Origin: Fomitopsis serialis
Taxonomy: Eukaryota > Basidiomycota > Agaricomycetes > Polyporales > Fomitopsidaceae
Reading direction: 5' to 3'
Length of the DNA stretch: 64,000 bases
Assembly (NCBI RefSeq): GCF_022376445.1
Contig: NW_025954965.1
Location: 124,001-188,000 of the forward strand
How positions within the stretch are numbered: the first letter of the stretch is position 1; each line of letters starts with the position of its first letter. The position numbers and the translations under genes are program-made. This document shows positions 47,435 through 59,640 of this stretch, piece after piece. The notes under the pieces are model-generated. The model ran no database searches. It saw only the letters and a list, made by a program, of their open reading frames with translations, and was not told the DNA's origin.

Positions 47435-48826
47435 CTACGCCCCGGGCGGTGGCGATGCCGCCTTGATCTTGTTTTGGTCGTCTAAGATGATCGACTTTGC
47501 GCCGATCGTGCCCGTCCTGCCACCCACACCAAAGGTGATATTAACTTTGCCCAAATCTCGGACCGACTTCTCAAGCACTGGCCAGCTTCGCGCATCCGTT
47601 TTACGCAGGTCGAGCTCGACCTGATAACATAGTATACTTAGATTCATTAAATGGGACAGCGACGTTCGCGGGAGACGAACCTTGGTACCATAGTATTTGA
47701 ATGACGATGCCGATGGATCAACGGGCCCAAAGAGCTCAATCGATTTCTTGAATCGCTTCGACGCAGGGAGATAAAGGTCTAAGTGGATCTATGAAAACAT
47801 GCGGTCAGAAGACCATTCGACAGTTCACTTGCATGGATAAGTTGAACACTTACGGCGTTCTCCTCGATTTTCACTGTACTACGCTCCTTGTCCGCCTGCT
47901 TTGCGAAGACGGAGACGTGAACATCGGCCGGGGTCTGATAGTGGTCGATACGGCATTCCGTGAATTGCTCCGCCTAATTCACGCGTCAGTGACCGGTTGA
48001 AAGATCTGTCGGTCGTGGGACATACAGAGGTTTCCTTGTTCTTGGGCACGAACAAGTGTCGACCGGTCTTGCATCCTTCGATCTTGAGGAATTCGTCGAA
48101 CTCCAGCACGCGACGTTTACAGCACAAATAACCCTAGCACAGCAGATAGAGCTCCACCCGGTTCCTTGAGATGCCGCTACATACCTTGCTTCCTTCATGG
48201 AAGATCGGCTATGTGGATAATGCCTCTATGAAAATGTGTACTACTAGGACGAACTGAGGCGGAGGTACCTACCGCCTTGGGGTGGTACGTACACGTCGCT
48301 TCCGGCCGATCACCCTTCCTGTTTGCCCCGTCGCTTTCATACAGCGTCTTGCATCCATTCCTCTTGCACTTCGTGCCAGGCGCAACAGACGCGCTGAGGT
48401 CGTCCTCCTCCTCGGGCTCGGGAGCTGCAGGCGCTGATGCGATAGAAGAAAGCGCGATCTGTTGAGGCGCGAGTGTGGTAGAGTATGTCTCCTTCCCGCC
48501 TGCCTGCGTCTCTGTCAGTTTGAGGTTTGCGCCTGTGGATGGCTTGGCGGCGTCGGTTTTGGGTGCAGCGTCTGAATGCGGGCCATTGGTACATCCCTAT
48601 GCAGAATGAACGCAAGTTCGTGTTGATTCTCAAGCTGACTGTGACGCACCGGGATCTTCATGAACTCGTCAAAGTCGAGCACGGACTTGTTCACATCCGA
48701 GCAACACGACCACGACTTGAGTCCTTCATGGAAGACCGGTGCGCCTGGATGATAAGTGCAGCTGTCGCCCTTGTTCTCCGCAGAGTCATACTCCTGGCTG
48801 CATCCTCGGTTGGTGCAGACAGGCAT
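47435..48826 (-). CDS. CHORDC1: Two-CHORD plus CS-domain protein (CHORDC1/RAR1-like)
   Basis: HSP90-associated cochaperone family. Exons 48826-48650, 48596-48273, 48208-48185, 48133-48026, 47973-47854, 47788-47681, 47620-47435; 348 residues, all phases agree, no breaks. CHORD1 has CTNRGCSQEYD, CTYHPGAPVFHEGLKSWSCC and FDEFMKIPGCTNGPHS. A linker rich in Glu, Ala and Ser follows. CHORD2 has CKRNGCKTLY, CTYHPKAPIFHEGSKGYLCC and EFDEFLKIEGCKTGRH. The C-terminal CS (p23-like) domain runs from ECRIDHYQTPADVHVSVFAK to KVELDLRKTDARSWPVLEKS, ending in GGRTGTIGAKSII. One exon is 24 nt. It converges with IF-2, with 103 bp between the stop codons. Confidence 0.93.
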
Positions 48827-51800
48827 GGTGAGTGCAGGCGAGTGGCAGGTTGCAGTGTCAGTGGGGACTGAGGAGGATGTCTGGCGCCGGCGCGTGCACA
48901 GCGCGTGCACAACGCGACACCTGCCTTTTACGGCATCCTCCCGATCGATCGAAGCTGCCAGAAGCTTCGCATGTGTTGGTCCGCGCTCGGCCCGGCATTC
49001 CGAGTCGGTCACTGTATGTATATTCACTCGATTTGGAGCTCAACAGCAGTCATAGTTGTTCACTCCTTTATTAGTACATATCCATGTCTGCTTTCAATGT
49101 GCTGGGTTGGCCATGACAGCTCCCCGCGCCTTTCAAACACACATAGGCGGAGTCCATCTCGCTTGGTATTGTATCACGCCGGACGCAGCGGACATCGACG
49201 GCCAGGTTGAGCCAGGCAACGGCGACCTTGGCCACGGCGGCCCAGGCTGAACAGGGCAGTGTCCGGATCACTGAATACCAACGTCCGACGACCTCCCCTC
49301 CTAAAAGCACTTTTTGTGCGGGGCCCAACGGTGGAGGACGTTACTAGCTCACTTTTTGAACATGACCAATAGCTAATATTTCATTCAGCTCTGATTAGGC
49401 TGCGCACAGACATGACAAGGTGTTACGGGGGAATGGTCTATGATCACAATGCCTGAAATAATGCGACGTCGGGCTTGTATAGACTGGACGTTCGCAAAGT
49501 GGATGGGCGTCATACAGACGAGGTTCAATGGCATACCGCCTAGTCTCGCAGCTACTAGATCCCAGACTTATGCGTGGCCATACGAAGCGTCCAATCCAGT
49601 GGGCCGGGATTTGGGCACTGTGCCCGGATTGTGGCTGGGGCATGCGAACGAATTTGATATGCTATGTCGTCGCCAGAGATCCACCTACTAGACTGACGGA
49701 GAGAAATGTGATGAGATAAGCTGAACACCAAGCCTGAGCCAGACCGCCGAGGAAAGACTGGCATAGCGGGAAGCTCAAGCCTGAAGCCCGGCCTTACAGA
49801 AATGTGTCTATACACTCCTCACCTGTCGCATGGACGATTCTTGAGCGCCTGGTATGTGGTCAATATTCATAGCTACTGATGTTTCAAAGAAATTTAAGGG
49901 GTTTCGCCCGCCACCTAGGGCCCGGGGCCTACCGCCTGTGTGCTGGAACACTATTTCTGGGTGTCCGCAGCAAAGCTACACCTGCTCTCGGAGTGCACGT
50001 AGCTCAGTAAAGTGGTAAGTATTCACGGGTCAGTTGATAGAATCACAAAAGGCCGCGAGTCCAGGGAATTTCATACCTGGAGATTACCCGCAGGGGTGCA
50101 GTGCAGATCGCCGTGCGCCAGGCATCTGGCCGGTCTGAGACCATCCCACCGCTCTTCGGGAGTGTGCACATTACCACGGCATGTGTCGCGACTTGTGCTA
50201 TGCACCTGGACGTGGCCGAGCCCCGAGCTGCGCGTCAGTGATCCGCGTTCAATACAGAAGATTCAAAGCGTACAACATTCAGGAGCATGTAGTCCATGCG
50301 TTCGTACGCACTAATTGTGATGCCACGGCCGTTGAAACCCTGTGGCCTGGGAGTTGTGCCTGCCAGAGGACGAACCGGGGTACGATATGTCACGCAATTG
50401 GATGAGACGCATTCGTGCAGCAGAGATTTCCGCGCGTCCTCACAATGGTATTTGGCAATATCATAGCGAGCCTGAACGGCGCCGAAGCGTTACATACCAT
50501 GAGAACTTACCTGAGCGTCATTGTCATCGATCTCGTCGCAGCGCCTAGTTGATGACCGAGAAGAGGGCTAAGTTACGCTTAGAACACCCTTACGGCGGTT
50601 GTTGTTCACAGCCATCTGGATCTGCAAATGCAGGTTGCGTCAGTACCGTGGCCACGAGTGTAAAGAGGGCATTCTGTTATAGCGAAAGTACATTTGGCGG
50701 CGAGTCGCACCATCATGCAACCTTGCCTTTCTAGTCAGACTCCATTTGGTCAATTCACGACCGGCGGGCATGGCGCGGACGTTAATGTTCTTCCGCTTCA
50801 TTAATCTCTGTATGAGACGCCTGCAGAAAGCATGTCAGGTACATGGTCTTCCTCAAGTAGCCGGCGGAATACTTGTCACAAGCGTGAAGCATCTCACGGC
50901 CCAGATTCCAGATTTGAGGTCGAATGCCCTACAACGGGTTTATAGGTTGGACGCGCCCGTTATAGACGGTGCACAGTGTGATCGGGTTAGGACATCATCA
51001 ACCAGGGATCGAGTTACTAGCCTAGGCGCATTGAGAACACCACCACTGATTAAGCGAGAAGCGTGGTTAGCGTCCGCGTCGAAGTCGTGGCGCTGGGAAG
51101 AGGGGAAGTGCAGGTCAGATGACTACATGCGGCAAGGGCCTGCAAATGTTCGCAGGGTGATTGTCAGCAAATCGTACACAAGGACGACTGCGGACTTCAC
51201 CGTTGTACGTGTAAGGCGAGGCGCTGAAGCTGATACGAAGGAAGCGTGTATTCCTACCCATCTGTCGGTAGTATCGTTGACGACGAGATTGTAAGAGCGG
51301 TTGGCTTATTGAGCAGAGATGCTGTGGAGCTACGCGGACAGGGAAGGTCAGCCGTGCAATGCGCATGGTGTTACGGGAGAACCACACCCTGGATCGTGGA
51401 ACTACTCCCTATGTTTGTGCATGCCGAGTGTCTACATTGCCACGGACAAGCGCGGCTTTTGAGTGGCGACACCCGCCTACGTACATACGTCCGTTCTGGC
51501 ATCGTGAGGCGAGAAGAAGGAGGAAATATTACATGACATGTTCACACAATATCATGGTGTCTGAACAGCTGTCGCGCGGTGAACGAATGCTGTGCTGCGT
51601 ATCGTCACGTCTTCTGCCCATGTCCGACCAGTACAAACATACCCATAAAGGACGCGAGGTCGAATAACTTTGCGCGTCTCCGACAATTCTCTGCTGTTAT
51701 CCGGACATTGTGTACATGTTCGAGACGTCACGTCCAGTTCTGCCGAATGGAAGTCTCGCCAGCCGAACAGAATAACGGCGACATCCTTCATGAATATTGG

Positions 51801-54133
51801 TAGCCGGACAAGTTGGTGATCCCCGGAAGTTCGAAGGCCAGTAGCTGCGTTGCACCAACATTCCCAAGGAAGCTCAACCCTGAGTGGATATTGTCAACGC
51901 GCCTGTCGTATAGTGTTTGCATGAAATGAGTCCGCTCAGCTTCTGTCGGATCGCCGCTGGGAGAGACCCTTTGTATCCGCCTTCAGCGTCATACGGAGTG
52001 AACAGATTACAGGTCAGTAGCTCCGTCTAGTGATGGACTGACCATTATCCTCCGCTGACCGGACGGACCGCGACAGGCCATGCATCTCGGCACCACGTAT
52101 TAATCTTCGCTGCATTGCCAACGAATACATGATCGTCTGTGCTCGTATCGGACGACACATGGCATCACAGCGGCGATGAGCGGAGAAATCTCTCCAGACA
52201 CAGACCCGCCGTATTGTCGGGGATAGCTGGGCATAGAAGCTGCTTTAGAACGGGAACTGGAGCCACTCGGGCAGGCGGAGATGCTGACTCAAAATATAGG
52301 GTAAACGCAGAGCTTCGCGGAATTCGGAATCGAGTCGGCACCAATGCATGTCATGGCTTTCCAGGAAGATGAGACCTAGCGCATCGCATCAGCGTCAGTG
52401 GAATGCCAGTGTACACACCGAGGGAGATCAAGCGACTGACTATAACTGGCAACTTGGGATGGGAAACCGAAAATTCGCTCCATGTCATGGTCAAGTGCGC
52501 GAGAATACCTGGACTTACTGCCTTGAAACCTCGGAGGGCCCGTGTTTCAATCAGCATATGTTGCGCCGGATGGATATGCTGTCATAAACTTGAAGGGCCA
52601 TCTGTCGTCGCAAAGCTATTGAGCAGCGTTCAAGTTGTCCTATCACTTCATGAATTCGAACGTCTCTTAGCCAAGCGCCTGAGTCCCGTTCTCCAGTGCT
52701 CAGCGGATGGTAGTAGCAGGTGCCTCATGTTGTATGGGAAGTAGTAGTCGACGCGGGAGGACATGCATGTGTACAAAATTGATTCCACTGATTACAGCCA
52801 CTGTGGCGCACATTTTGATGGTAGACCCTCAGCTCAAACTCCGCCAGATCCTATATCCTTATATGGAGGTAGATGAAAGTGGCTTGTTCTCAGTCCGTCG
52901 CCTTGCAAGTGACGGCGCACTCCGCAACAGCGGTGGTCAGCTGGCCTTAGCACACATCTCATTTGCATCGGTACTGATTTACAGTTAAAGTACTGTTACA
53001 GACACACAGCGCTACTCACGTCTAACCGGTAGTAGTTCATTCATTTGGGTTCACCGCACTTCGTCCCATGTCACCGTGACGGTCACTAGTAAGCTACAAA
53101 AGCACGGTCTCAAGGTTGACGTTGCTGACTGCCTCAACGATGATTTTTCGCTAGGACCGACTTATCTTTGGATGCGATCACCATGGCTCTCCTGTCCGAG
53201 TCATCCTGACCGGGGTCCGGGTGCGCCGCACAATAGTTGATGGCCAGATCATCACGGATCCCGGAGTTTGGCCTCGGCCTACGGCAGCAGCCATCCCAAC
53301 GTCTGTGTTCCGGGACTCAAGCCATCCCCCACAATGTGGTGGCCAATCAGCGGGTAGCCTTCTTTCTTCTTCAGGTGTAAACAAGGTTCGTACGTGTGAC
53401 CCGTCAGTGAAGCAGAGGGCACGGCTCATGCGCGCATATTCTTTTACCGGCGATGTGTTGACTATGATGGGCTAGCTCGCAGACTGGAACGACAGCGAAG
53501 CGGAGTCAATCTTTGCTTCGACGTCTGCACCAGCACGACCGATCAGAGACTCAAAGGCGACTTCTGTGGGCGGGCTGTTTGACTTAATGCGTGCCATTGA
53601 CACCGTTTCCCCGTGCTCGTGCTCAGCGCTCAGCGCTCATTGCCAGTGCTTGGAACAAACCCTTCCCCGTCTTCCGCGGGATTGATTTGCAATGCGGACG
53701 GCTCTAGATTTGTATACATCCAACGGGCCAAACACCAGGATCTTGCCGTCCACCAATCTTAGAGAGTGACGTCCACCCGGATACACTGCAAGCGGGAGAA
53801 GCGACGGCCAGGTCCAGAACATTCGTACATAGGTGCGGGTTTTCCAACGTGTGGCCGAACTTTGTTGTTATGGCGGGTGAGTGCCAGTACAGCTTTGAAG
53901 CGCTTTTGATTCTTAAGTTAGTTGATTTCCATCATGGTCAAGCTTCAATCTTGACGTCGGGGGAACCTGGTCGCCAATGAAGCGGCCCTATTAAATGCCC
54001 CGGTCCCTTCTCGACCTTCGTGGCTAGCTATCGTAGCCTTCCAACAGTTCTGCGACCGATGTTTGATACCGGTATCACCACGTCTCGCCTTATTGTGTAC
54101 GATTCTGCTCAAAACTGGAATATATGTTGGTGA
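48827..54133. other. Gene-poor block, no supported gene
   Basis: 5.3 kb without a recognisable coding block. Scattered frames up to 182 codons (the longest, plus strand 50746-51294) have irregular composition and do not splice into anything I know. No terminal repeats, transposase-like or reverse-transcriptase-like motifs were seen by eye, and no tRNA arm pairs. It may be ordinary intergenic DNA, a decayed mobile element, or contain lineage-specific small genes that cannot be found without transcripts. Confidence 0.4.
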
Positions 54134-55405
54134 CTATGAAATACCAGGCCCAAATGCTTCCCATGCAAGGAAACCTACACCCCACGGCCCAACACGAGCT
54201 AGGGTACGAGAAGCAGAGTACAGCCGACGACGAAGAGGTGTGAGGGATGTATCCTCATGAGGTGGGACATAGTACGGGTCGCGAAAGAATGAGAGTGGCC
54301 CGTCCTGTCGAAGTCTCTGTAGTACAATTTCTACAGCGGAATGCTTTGGCGACGGTGAAGCCACCCTATCTATGTGCACCACTTTTCTGGCCACGTCCCA
54401 TGGTCTGCAAGCCACTTCATATGCCAATCCAGCAAATGCTCCGCCAGTCACGAGGGTGACAGCGTGAGCAGTCCTCGGAGCATGCCTACGCAGAGGCTCA
54501 CTCGTACTCTGTCGCACCTCCGACGTTTGTGTCAAACGGTATGTAGCCGCCTTCGCTTTAATTGCAGCACGTCTTGTTACCTCAAATATGGAGAAGAAGA
54601 GGGCAAAGCCTGACGCCGCATAGAGGTTTGAGTAGGGGATACAGCACAAAAAAGGTTGCCGTACCACATATGTCCTTAGCGCAACCCCAGGCCCATCCGT
54701 CCCATCCACGCCCGGCCATTTCTCCGACATCCTTCATCCAATCACGGACTTGTCTTGCCTCGTGCACCTCTTCCAGTCGAGACCGTGTCGCAGCGGCTCT
54801 AGTACCACGAAAAACCTCCTTCCACGCGTGAGACCACCCTGAAGCCGATGAAGAGCCCCCTTCGATTGCAAGACGAACATTCTCGGCAGGCGCTGCAACG
54901 ATGGCTTGCATTCCGCCAGCAGCAGCCCCAGATATTGCAGCCACTGTGATCGGGCAGTCTGAGAGATGGGGATCGAGAAGTTCAGAGACTTCAGAATACG
55001 TGGACCATAGCACATAGCCGAGGGCCCCATTGACGAGCATAGGAGGGATGAAGTGTTTTGGTATCACCATAAACTGCGAAGGTGTGTTAGCATCCCAGCA
55101 CGATTGAACGTACTGAATTCCGCACCCCCTCCTGCTTGATCAACCACGACAGATACTGAGGCGAGAGTGATTTCCCATGATGCAGCGCTAGGTTCTTGAG
55201 GGTCTGCCATCCATTGACTAGGCGACACTGCGTGAGCATCGTCCGCAATAAGGCCAATGGGCTGGTGACATCTACCTTTCGCTGGACGAAAGAGGCGTAC
55301 AGGTCGCGAGAAGTACAAGGCAAGGCTACGGGTCGCTGTGCGAGCGAGTGCCGCGTAGAAGGAGTTCGCCTGCTCCTGAAGACCGTCTTGGGAAATCGAG
55401 GACAT
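54134..55405 (-). CDS. Mitochondrial carrier family protein, divergent
   Basis: Putative inner-membrane carrier, substrate unknown. Exons 55405-55276, 55217-55126, 55073-54665, 54609-54134; 368 residues, phases consistent. Carrier signatures PAENVR (in a Gly/Ala-rich helix: ISGAAAGGMQAIVAAPAENV) and PWDVAR (in GGAFAGLAYEVACRPWDVAR) follow the PxDxxR pattern. An N-terminal SRPVRLFRP is a weak third copy. Hydrophobic helices VNGALGYVLWSTYSEV and GFALFFSIFEVTRR fit the fold. The loop between the two clear repeats is long and Arg/Glu-rich, and the acidic residue is absent from the first repeat, so it is an atypical member. It is the only sizeable gene in a ~10-kb gene-poor stretch. Confidence 0.82.
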
Positions 55406-58392
55406 GCATTTGCGAGAGCGTAGACAGGTCAAAGTAGTGCTTGCCACCGCCGGGCGTGAGACAGCTTGCACGGCGCGTCGGTGGCTCGGTGCCGATGGGC
55501 AGGCGGTGACAGTCAGATCACGATCTCGGCATATTCCGCGCCCCGAGATCGCCGGACGCCACTCTGTGTAACCTAGTGTAACACAACTGCGTGGACAACG
55601 AGTATGTCTCGGACTATTTACTCGGATGCGAGTTAGTCTCTACTGGCGCACTCAGGCTCAGCTGAGCGGCACAGACCAATCATTCTCTCCCGTTTCCTCT
55701 CACTCATAAAGACCATCATGAGAGGTCCACGGCACATCGGAATCAATACCTGCAAATCGGAGAAACGATATCTGCTAAGAGACATACAGCGAGGAGTAGC
55801 ACCGTACGAAGGAACACGGAAAACCGATATGATATTTTAGTGGTTGGTGCGTGCCGAGCATCAAGGGACACTGCAGAAGGATGGAGCACACGCCGAGACA
55901 CCGTGACAGTGATACCGTATGTCCCCGCATCGTACATCATATAGATTGCGGAGGGCTTTCCAGTTTTTTTTGTATGTTCCACAGCATTCGATTCATGAGT
56001 AAATTGAATAGCTAGCGAGGCACAGTAATGAGTCAACACAGAAAGACATAATGCTTCAATAATTGTAGGCTAACCTGGCCGTTGCGATTTGCGTGCGTTG
56101 CTAATTCACGTAAGGCGTCTGCGTATATATTGCCGTGCTACTGGCAGGAGCATCGTGACCTCCTCATTTTCTACCACCGAAATCTACACGTACCACAGGA
56201 TGCTCGCTCTCGTACTCGAAGGCACTAGGCGCGACGCTACAGTTCCAGATTCGTCGGCATGTGGTTCTCTACAGACACGCTCCATGAAATAATGCCGTAT
56301 ATACCTCAAGTATCAGCACTCACCGCCTCATGCTATGAGCTTCTGTTGAATTTACTCAAACGTGCTACATGCGTGAGGCCAAGGATCTTATGTGCATGAC
56401 TGATATTCGATGTCTTGACATATCAGATGGCATTTCAAACACCCAGCGATTGTATTGGACAATCCAGCCACGACGCCCGTGCCCTCATTCATTCCTGCAA
56501 GGAGGTGGTGTCAGTCCGCACGCCACAGCATAATTTTAGCGACTCTGAGTAAGTACCTCCATATGCTGATGGCACGACTGCCCTAGTATCCGTAATGCCA
56601 TGAGCATGGGGACGCAAATTCCGTGACGATCGAGGCTTCTCGTGGCAACGGTCAACGATTCTGGTGGAAGCAACTGTGCCAACTTAATGAATCCCAGGTG
56701 GCATGCAGAAGTTCCCTCAAGTTAGCCGAGGTCGTGGCTGCCGTAGCAACAGTGTACCTCGCGGCTTGGTGTCAAGCGTGGGTTGACGGTGGGAATCTGC
56801 TAATGACTCACAGCGACAATGTCGGGCTGCAAGGAGTGACCGGAGTAGTAGGCGCGTATGGTCCCGAACGCACTGTCGAAGACGATCGGTGCGATAAGAC
56901 CCCATTCGGTGTAACGGCCCTGTGTTTTTTACTAGACCACTCGGTCAGCAGCTATATGGTTTCTCAGCAGAGCAGAATGCATCGCGTAGGTAAATGGTCT
57001 CACGGCCGGTAGATGCGATGGTTCCGCGCACGCGACCGAGGTCATGTCTCTCGGATGCATGCGACAGAAAGCGAATACAGTATACCCAAGTTCCGGGGCT
57101 GCAGCTTCAAGGCGATGTCTTCCGATCCGCCGTTGCCGCGAGTTCATACCGTGAGCTCAAGAGATGATAACGTAAGCGAATACTTATGTTGCCGCTCACC
57201 TTCACTGCACTACGATCACAAATCTGTCTCACGGTGGGGCAACGAACCCCGGGCCCACAAGGGCGGAAGCTGATCATGGCGTAGAGAGCTTGAAGAATTT
57301 GCCCCACAATATACTCGGTCGTACAGAAATTTTGACGCAACCTATAAAATAAGACATGTTACATAGAGCAAGCCGTCAGTGAGCCAACTCAAGCGCGGAA
57401 GAGCCTGAGATCTCGAGTGCCGATCTCGATCTGCCTGGGCCGGCTTGTACCACGTGGCGTGAGACCCTATATCGGCTCTTTCAACAGTTCGTCAACTTGA
57501 CCTTGCCTCGGCGACCACTGCCAATTCAACGGCTTGAAACGACCGTTGCCCCTGTCCCCCTTACACTGAAACAGCTGACGACGCTTCAAATGGCCGAAGC
57601 TAACGCACACAGACATCCTCTGCACTTCCACCCGAGGAAAGCAGATGCGACGCCGAAATTGTTCGCCAGTTTTCACTGTGGTTCATTACGGTCCCGCCGG
57701 CTTCTAGCATGCAATGTTTGAGGAGCCCCGGACTAGATCAGTGTTCCTCTAATCGCCCGCCGATTATCTAGACATGTCCTCGGATCGGGACAAGTTGGGT
57801 ATGAGGTTCCCGAAGGTCGGCCGCCAGTGACGTACGTATGATAATGAGACCAATAGCTGATGCGCATGTCCGACTTTCAGGGAACGATTGGTTGATAGAG
57901 CGGCGTCTATGGCCACTTCACTTCAGTCGATAATGACATACTCATTACATTGTAGCCCTCTACCCAAACCCAAACGCGTTAGGTGTCGACGCAGTCCAGA
58001 CCACTTGCAAGCGCATGGTCATGCCACATGTACCTTCGATGTTGGGAATGGGGTAGCGAATGCCGCATGACACAAGGCTGGGAGGCTGTCTTCTTCACAC
58101 TGACATCAATAGCGAAGCCCTACGCTGCTCGAAGAAGTCCATGCATTACAAGTCAGTAGCCAACGTTCCAATCGATACATCTAGAGCCGGGAGAAGCTGA
58201 TAGTCTATGGAAGAGGGATGGACGACGAAATGGCTACAACCTATCGCTAGAGTCCCACAGTATGACGCTGTCCGATGTGCTAGTCTAGTCCGTGAGCTTT
58301 GAGTATGATACTCAACCGATGCGTGTCAATACGTTGATTCTGGGAGAGGGCATGAGGAGGCAAGCGCATCAATCCACTTTAAACACTGGTAC
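55406..58392. other. Gene-poor block, no supported gene
   Basis: 3.0 kb upstream of the carrier gene. Only short unrelated frames (longest 129 codons, plus strand 56623-57012). No repeats, RNA genes or domain motifs recognised. A T8 run occurs near 55964. Confidence 0.4.
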
Positions 58393-58640
58393 TTACGGAA
58401 TTTTGATGGTGTTGTCGGTGCCGTCGACTTTGATGACAGCAACCTGCATAGCCTGTGTCCCGTTAGACACGAGAGGGGGGATTGACAATTGTGAGCCCAC
58501 CTCGACAGTCTCGATGGCTTGCACCGTGCCATGTAATGCCTTGTTACCCTCGTAGAATGTAACACGGCTGCCCGCCTAGAGTCCAAGATTAATGCCAGCC
58601 ACATGAACACTTTGGACATGCGTACCTGTATGTTGTCCAT
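58393..58640 (-). CDS. Small conserved-looking protein of 65 aa, two exons
   Basis: Exon 1 (58640-58626) encodes MDNIQ; exon 2 (58575-58393) encodes AGSRVTFYEGNKALHGTVQA, then IETVEVGSQLSIPP, and ends VAVIKVDGTDNTIKIP with TAA. The 50-nt intron has GTACGC and CTCTAG ends. The pattern of short beta strands with turns (SRVTFYEGN, HGTVQAIET, MQVAVIKVDG) suggests a small SH3/Tudor-like barrel. I recall, without being able to search, similarly built short proteins in other mushrooms, some with a longer tail. The TAA lies inside CCGTAAGTA, a consensus splice donor, so a spliced form could continue into a further exon I could not identify. Function unknown. Confidence 0.62.
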
Positions 58641-59640
58641 CGCAAGGGCTGGTCGGGTGAGACTCTCTCTTGCCGGGCACTAGCCGGGGCAGCAGATGTT
58701 CCTCTTATACACCTTCGATCATTAGGGGGAGAGGGGGCTAGAGCAGCCGTCAGTTCGCTCACCGGCACTTAGGAGTAAGTAATGAAAAGAAGGGGCGCAT
58801 GAGAGAACACAGGTCAGCTCATTCGATACCAGCTGGAGAAATGTCAAGATGGATACGCCGACTTTTTGATCTCGTCATGATGCAGCGTGTTGAGGAAAAG
58901 GAGGTCCAGCCGGGTGAATGAACCGGGCATTGCAATAGATGATCGTCGGCGCTAAGGTCTGCCTTCAAGAAGCGATCCTCCGAGAAGGAACAGAAGGACC
59001 AGCCCAGGACCCTAGGCTACATGGAGAGATTAGTGAGCCAAAGTCTGACGGCTCATATAGGGAGACTACACAGAGGGCAGCTTCGCGGGAGAATTTCGAT
59101 ATGAAGAGGACAAAGCTGGCAAGAATCATAGAAGCGTCTCCACGAGCTGCGTATTGTACGTAAATTTAAAGCAGGCTGTAGGATCGACCGTGCTGAAATC
59201 GGCCATGCGACAGACCGCAGGGCCTAGGTCTCAGTGCCAGTGAGTCAGACAACTCAAATGTCACTGGAACACTCACCTTGACTGCGCCGTAGCATAGCTC
59301 AGCGTTCACCAGCGAGTGCTAAGTTGAGGATCGCATGACGCTCACTCCGAGTCAGGCTACGCTGCGCGAGAAGACTTGTAAGTTACCGTAGCCTAAGACC
59401 GGAGGTTGCCAGAAGTCGCGGTAGACAGTCAATACGGGCCAGCTGAAGCGACCATATCGAACAGTTGCAATTCAAGCGGGTAGCATCTCCGAGAGGTTGA
59501 TTCAGTCGCACTGTCGGTAATCTCCCAGGCACGCTGAGTATGGAAGTTGTCCTGTCGTGCGCGTCACTGCAGTGCTTATGTAATTGTATCCCCGCGCGTC
59601 CCGAAATGTGTGGCCTGGAAGCAGGTTGCACACACCCACC
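58641..59640. other. Intergenic region
   Basis: 1 kb between the divergently oriented small gene and LST8. No coding block or RNA gene recognised. It should contain both promoters. Confidence 0.45.

Noticed and set aside
50746..51294. 182-codon plus-strand frame in the gene-poor block
   Set aside because: No domain, irregular composition, no nearby exons that extend it; an open frame of this length is expected by chance in ~5 kb of this GC content across six frames.
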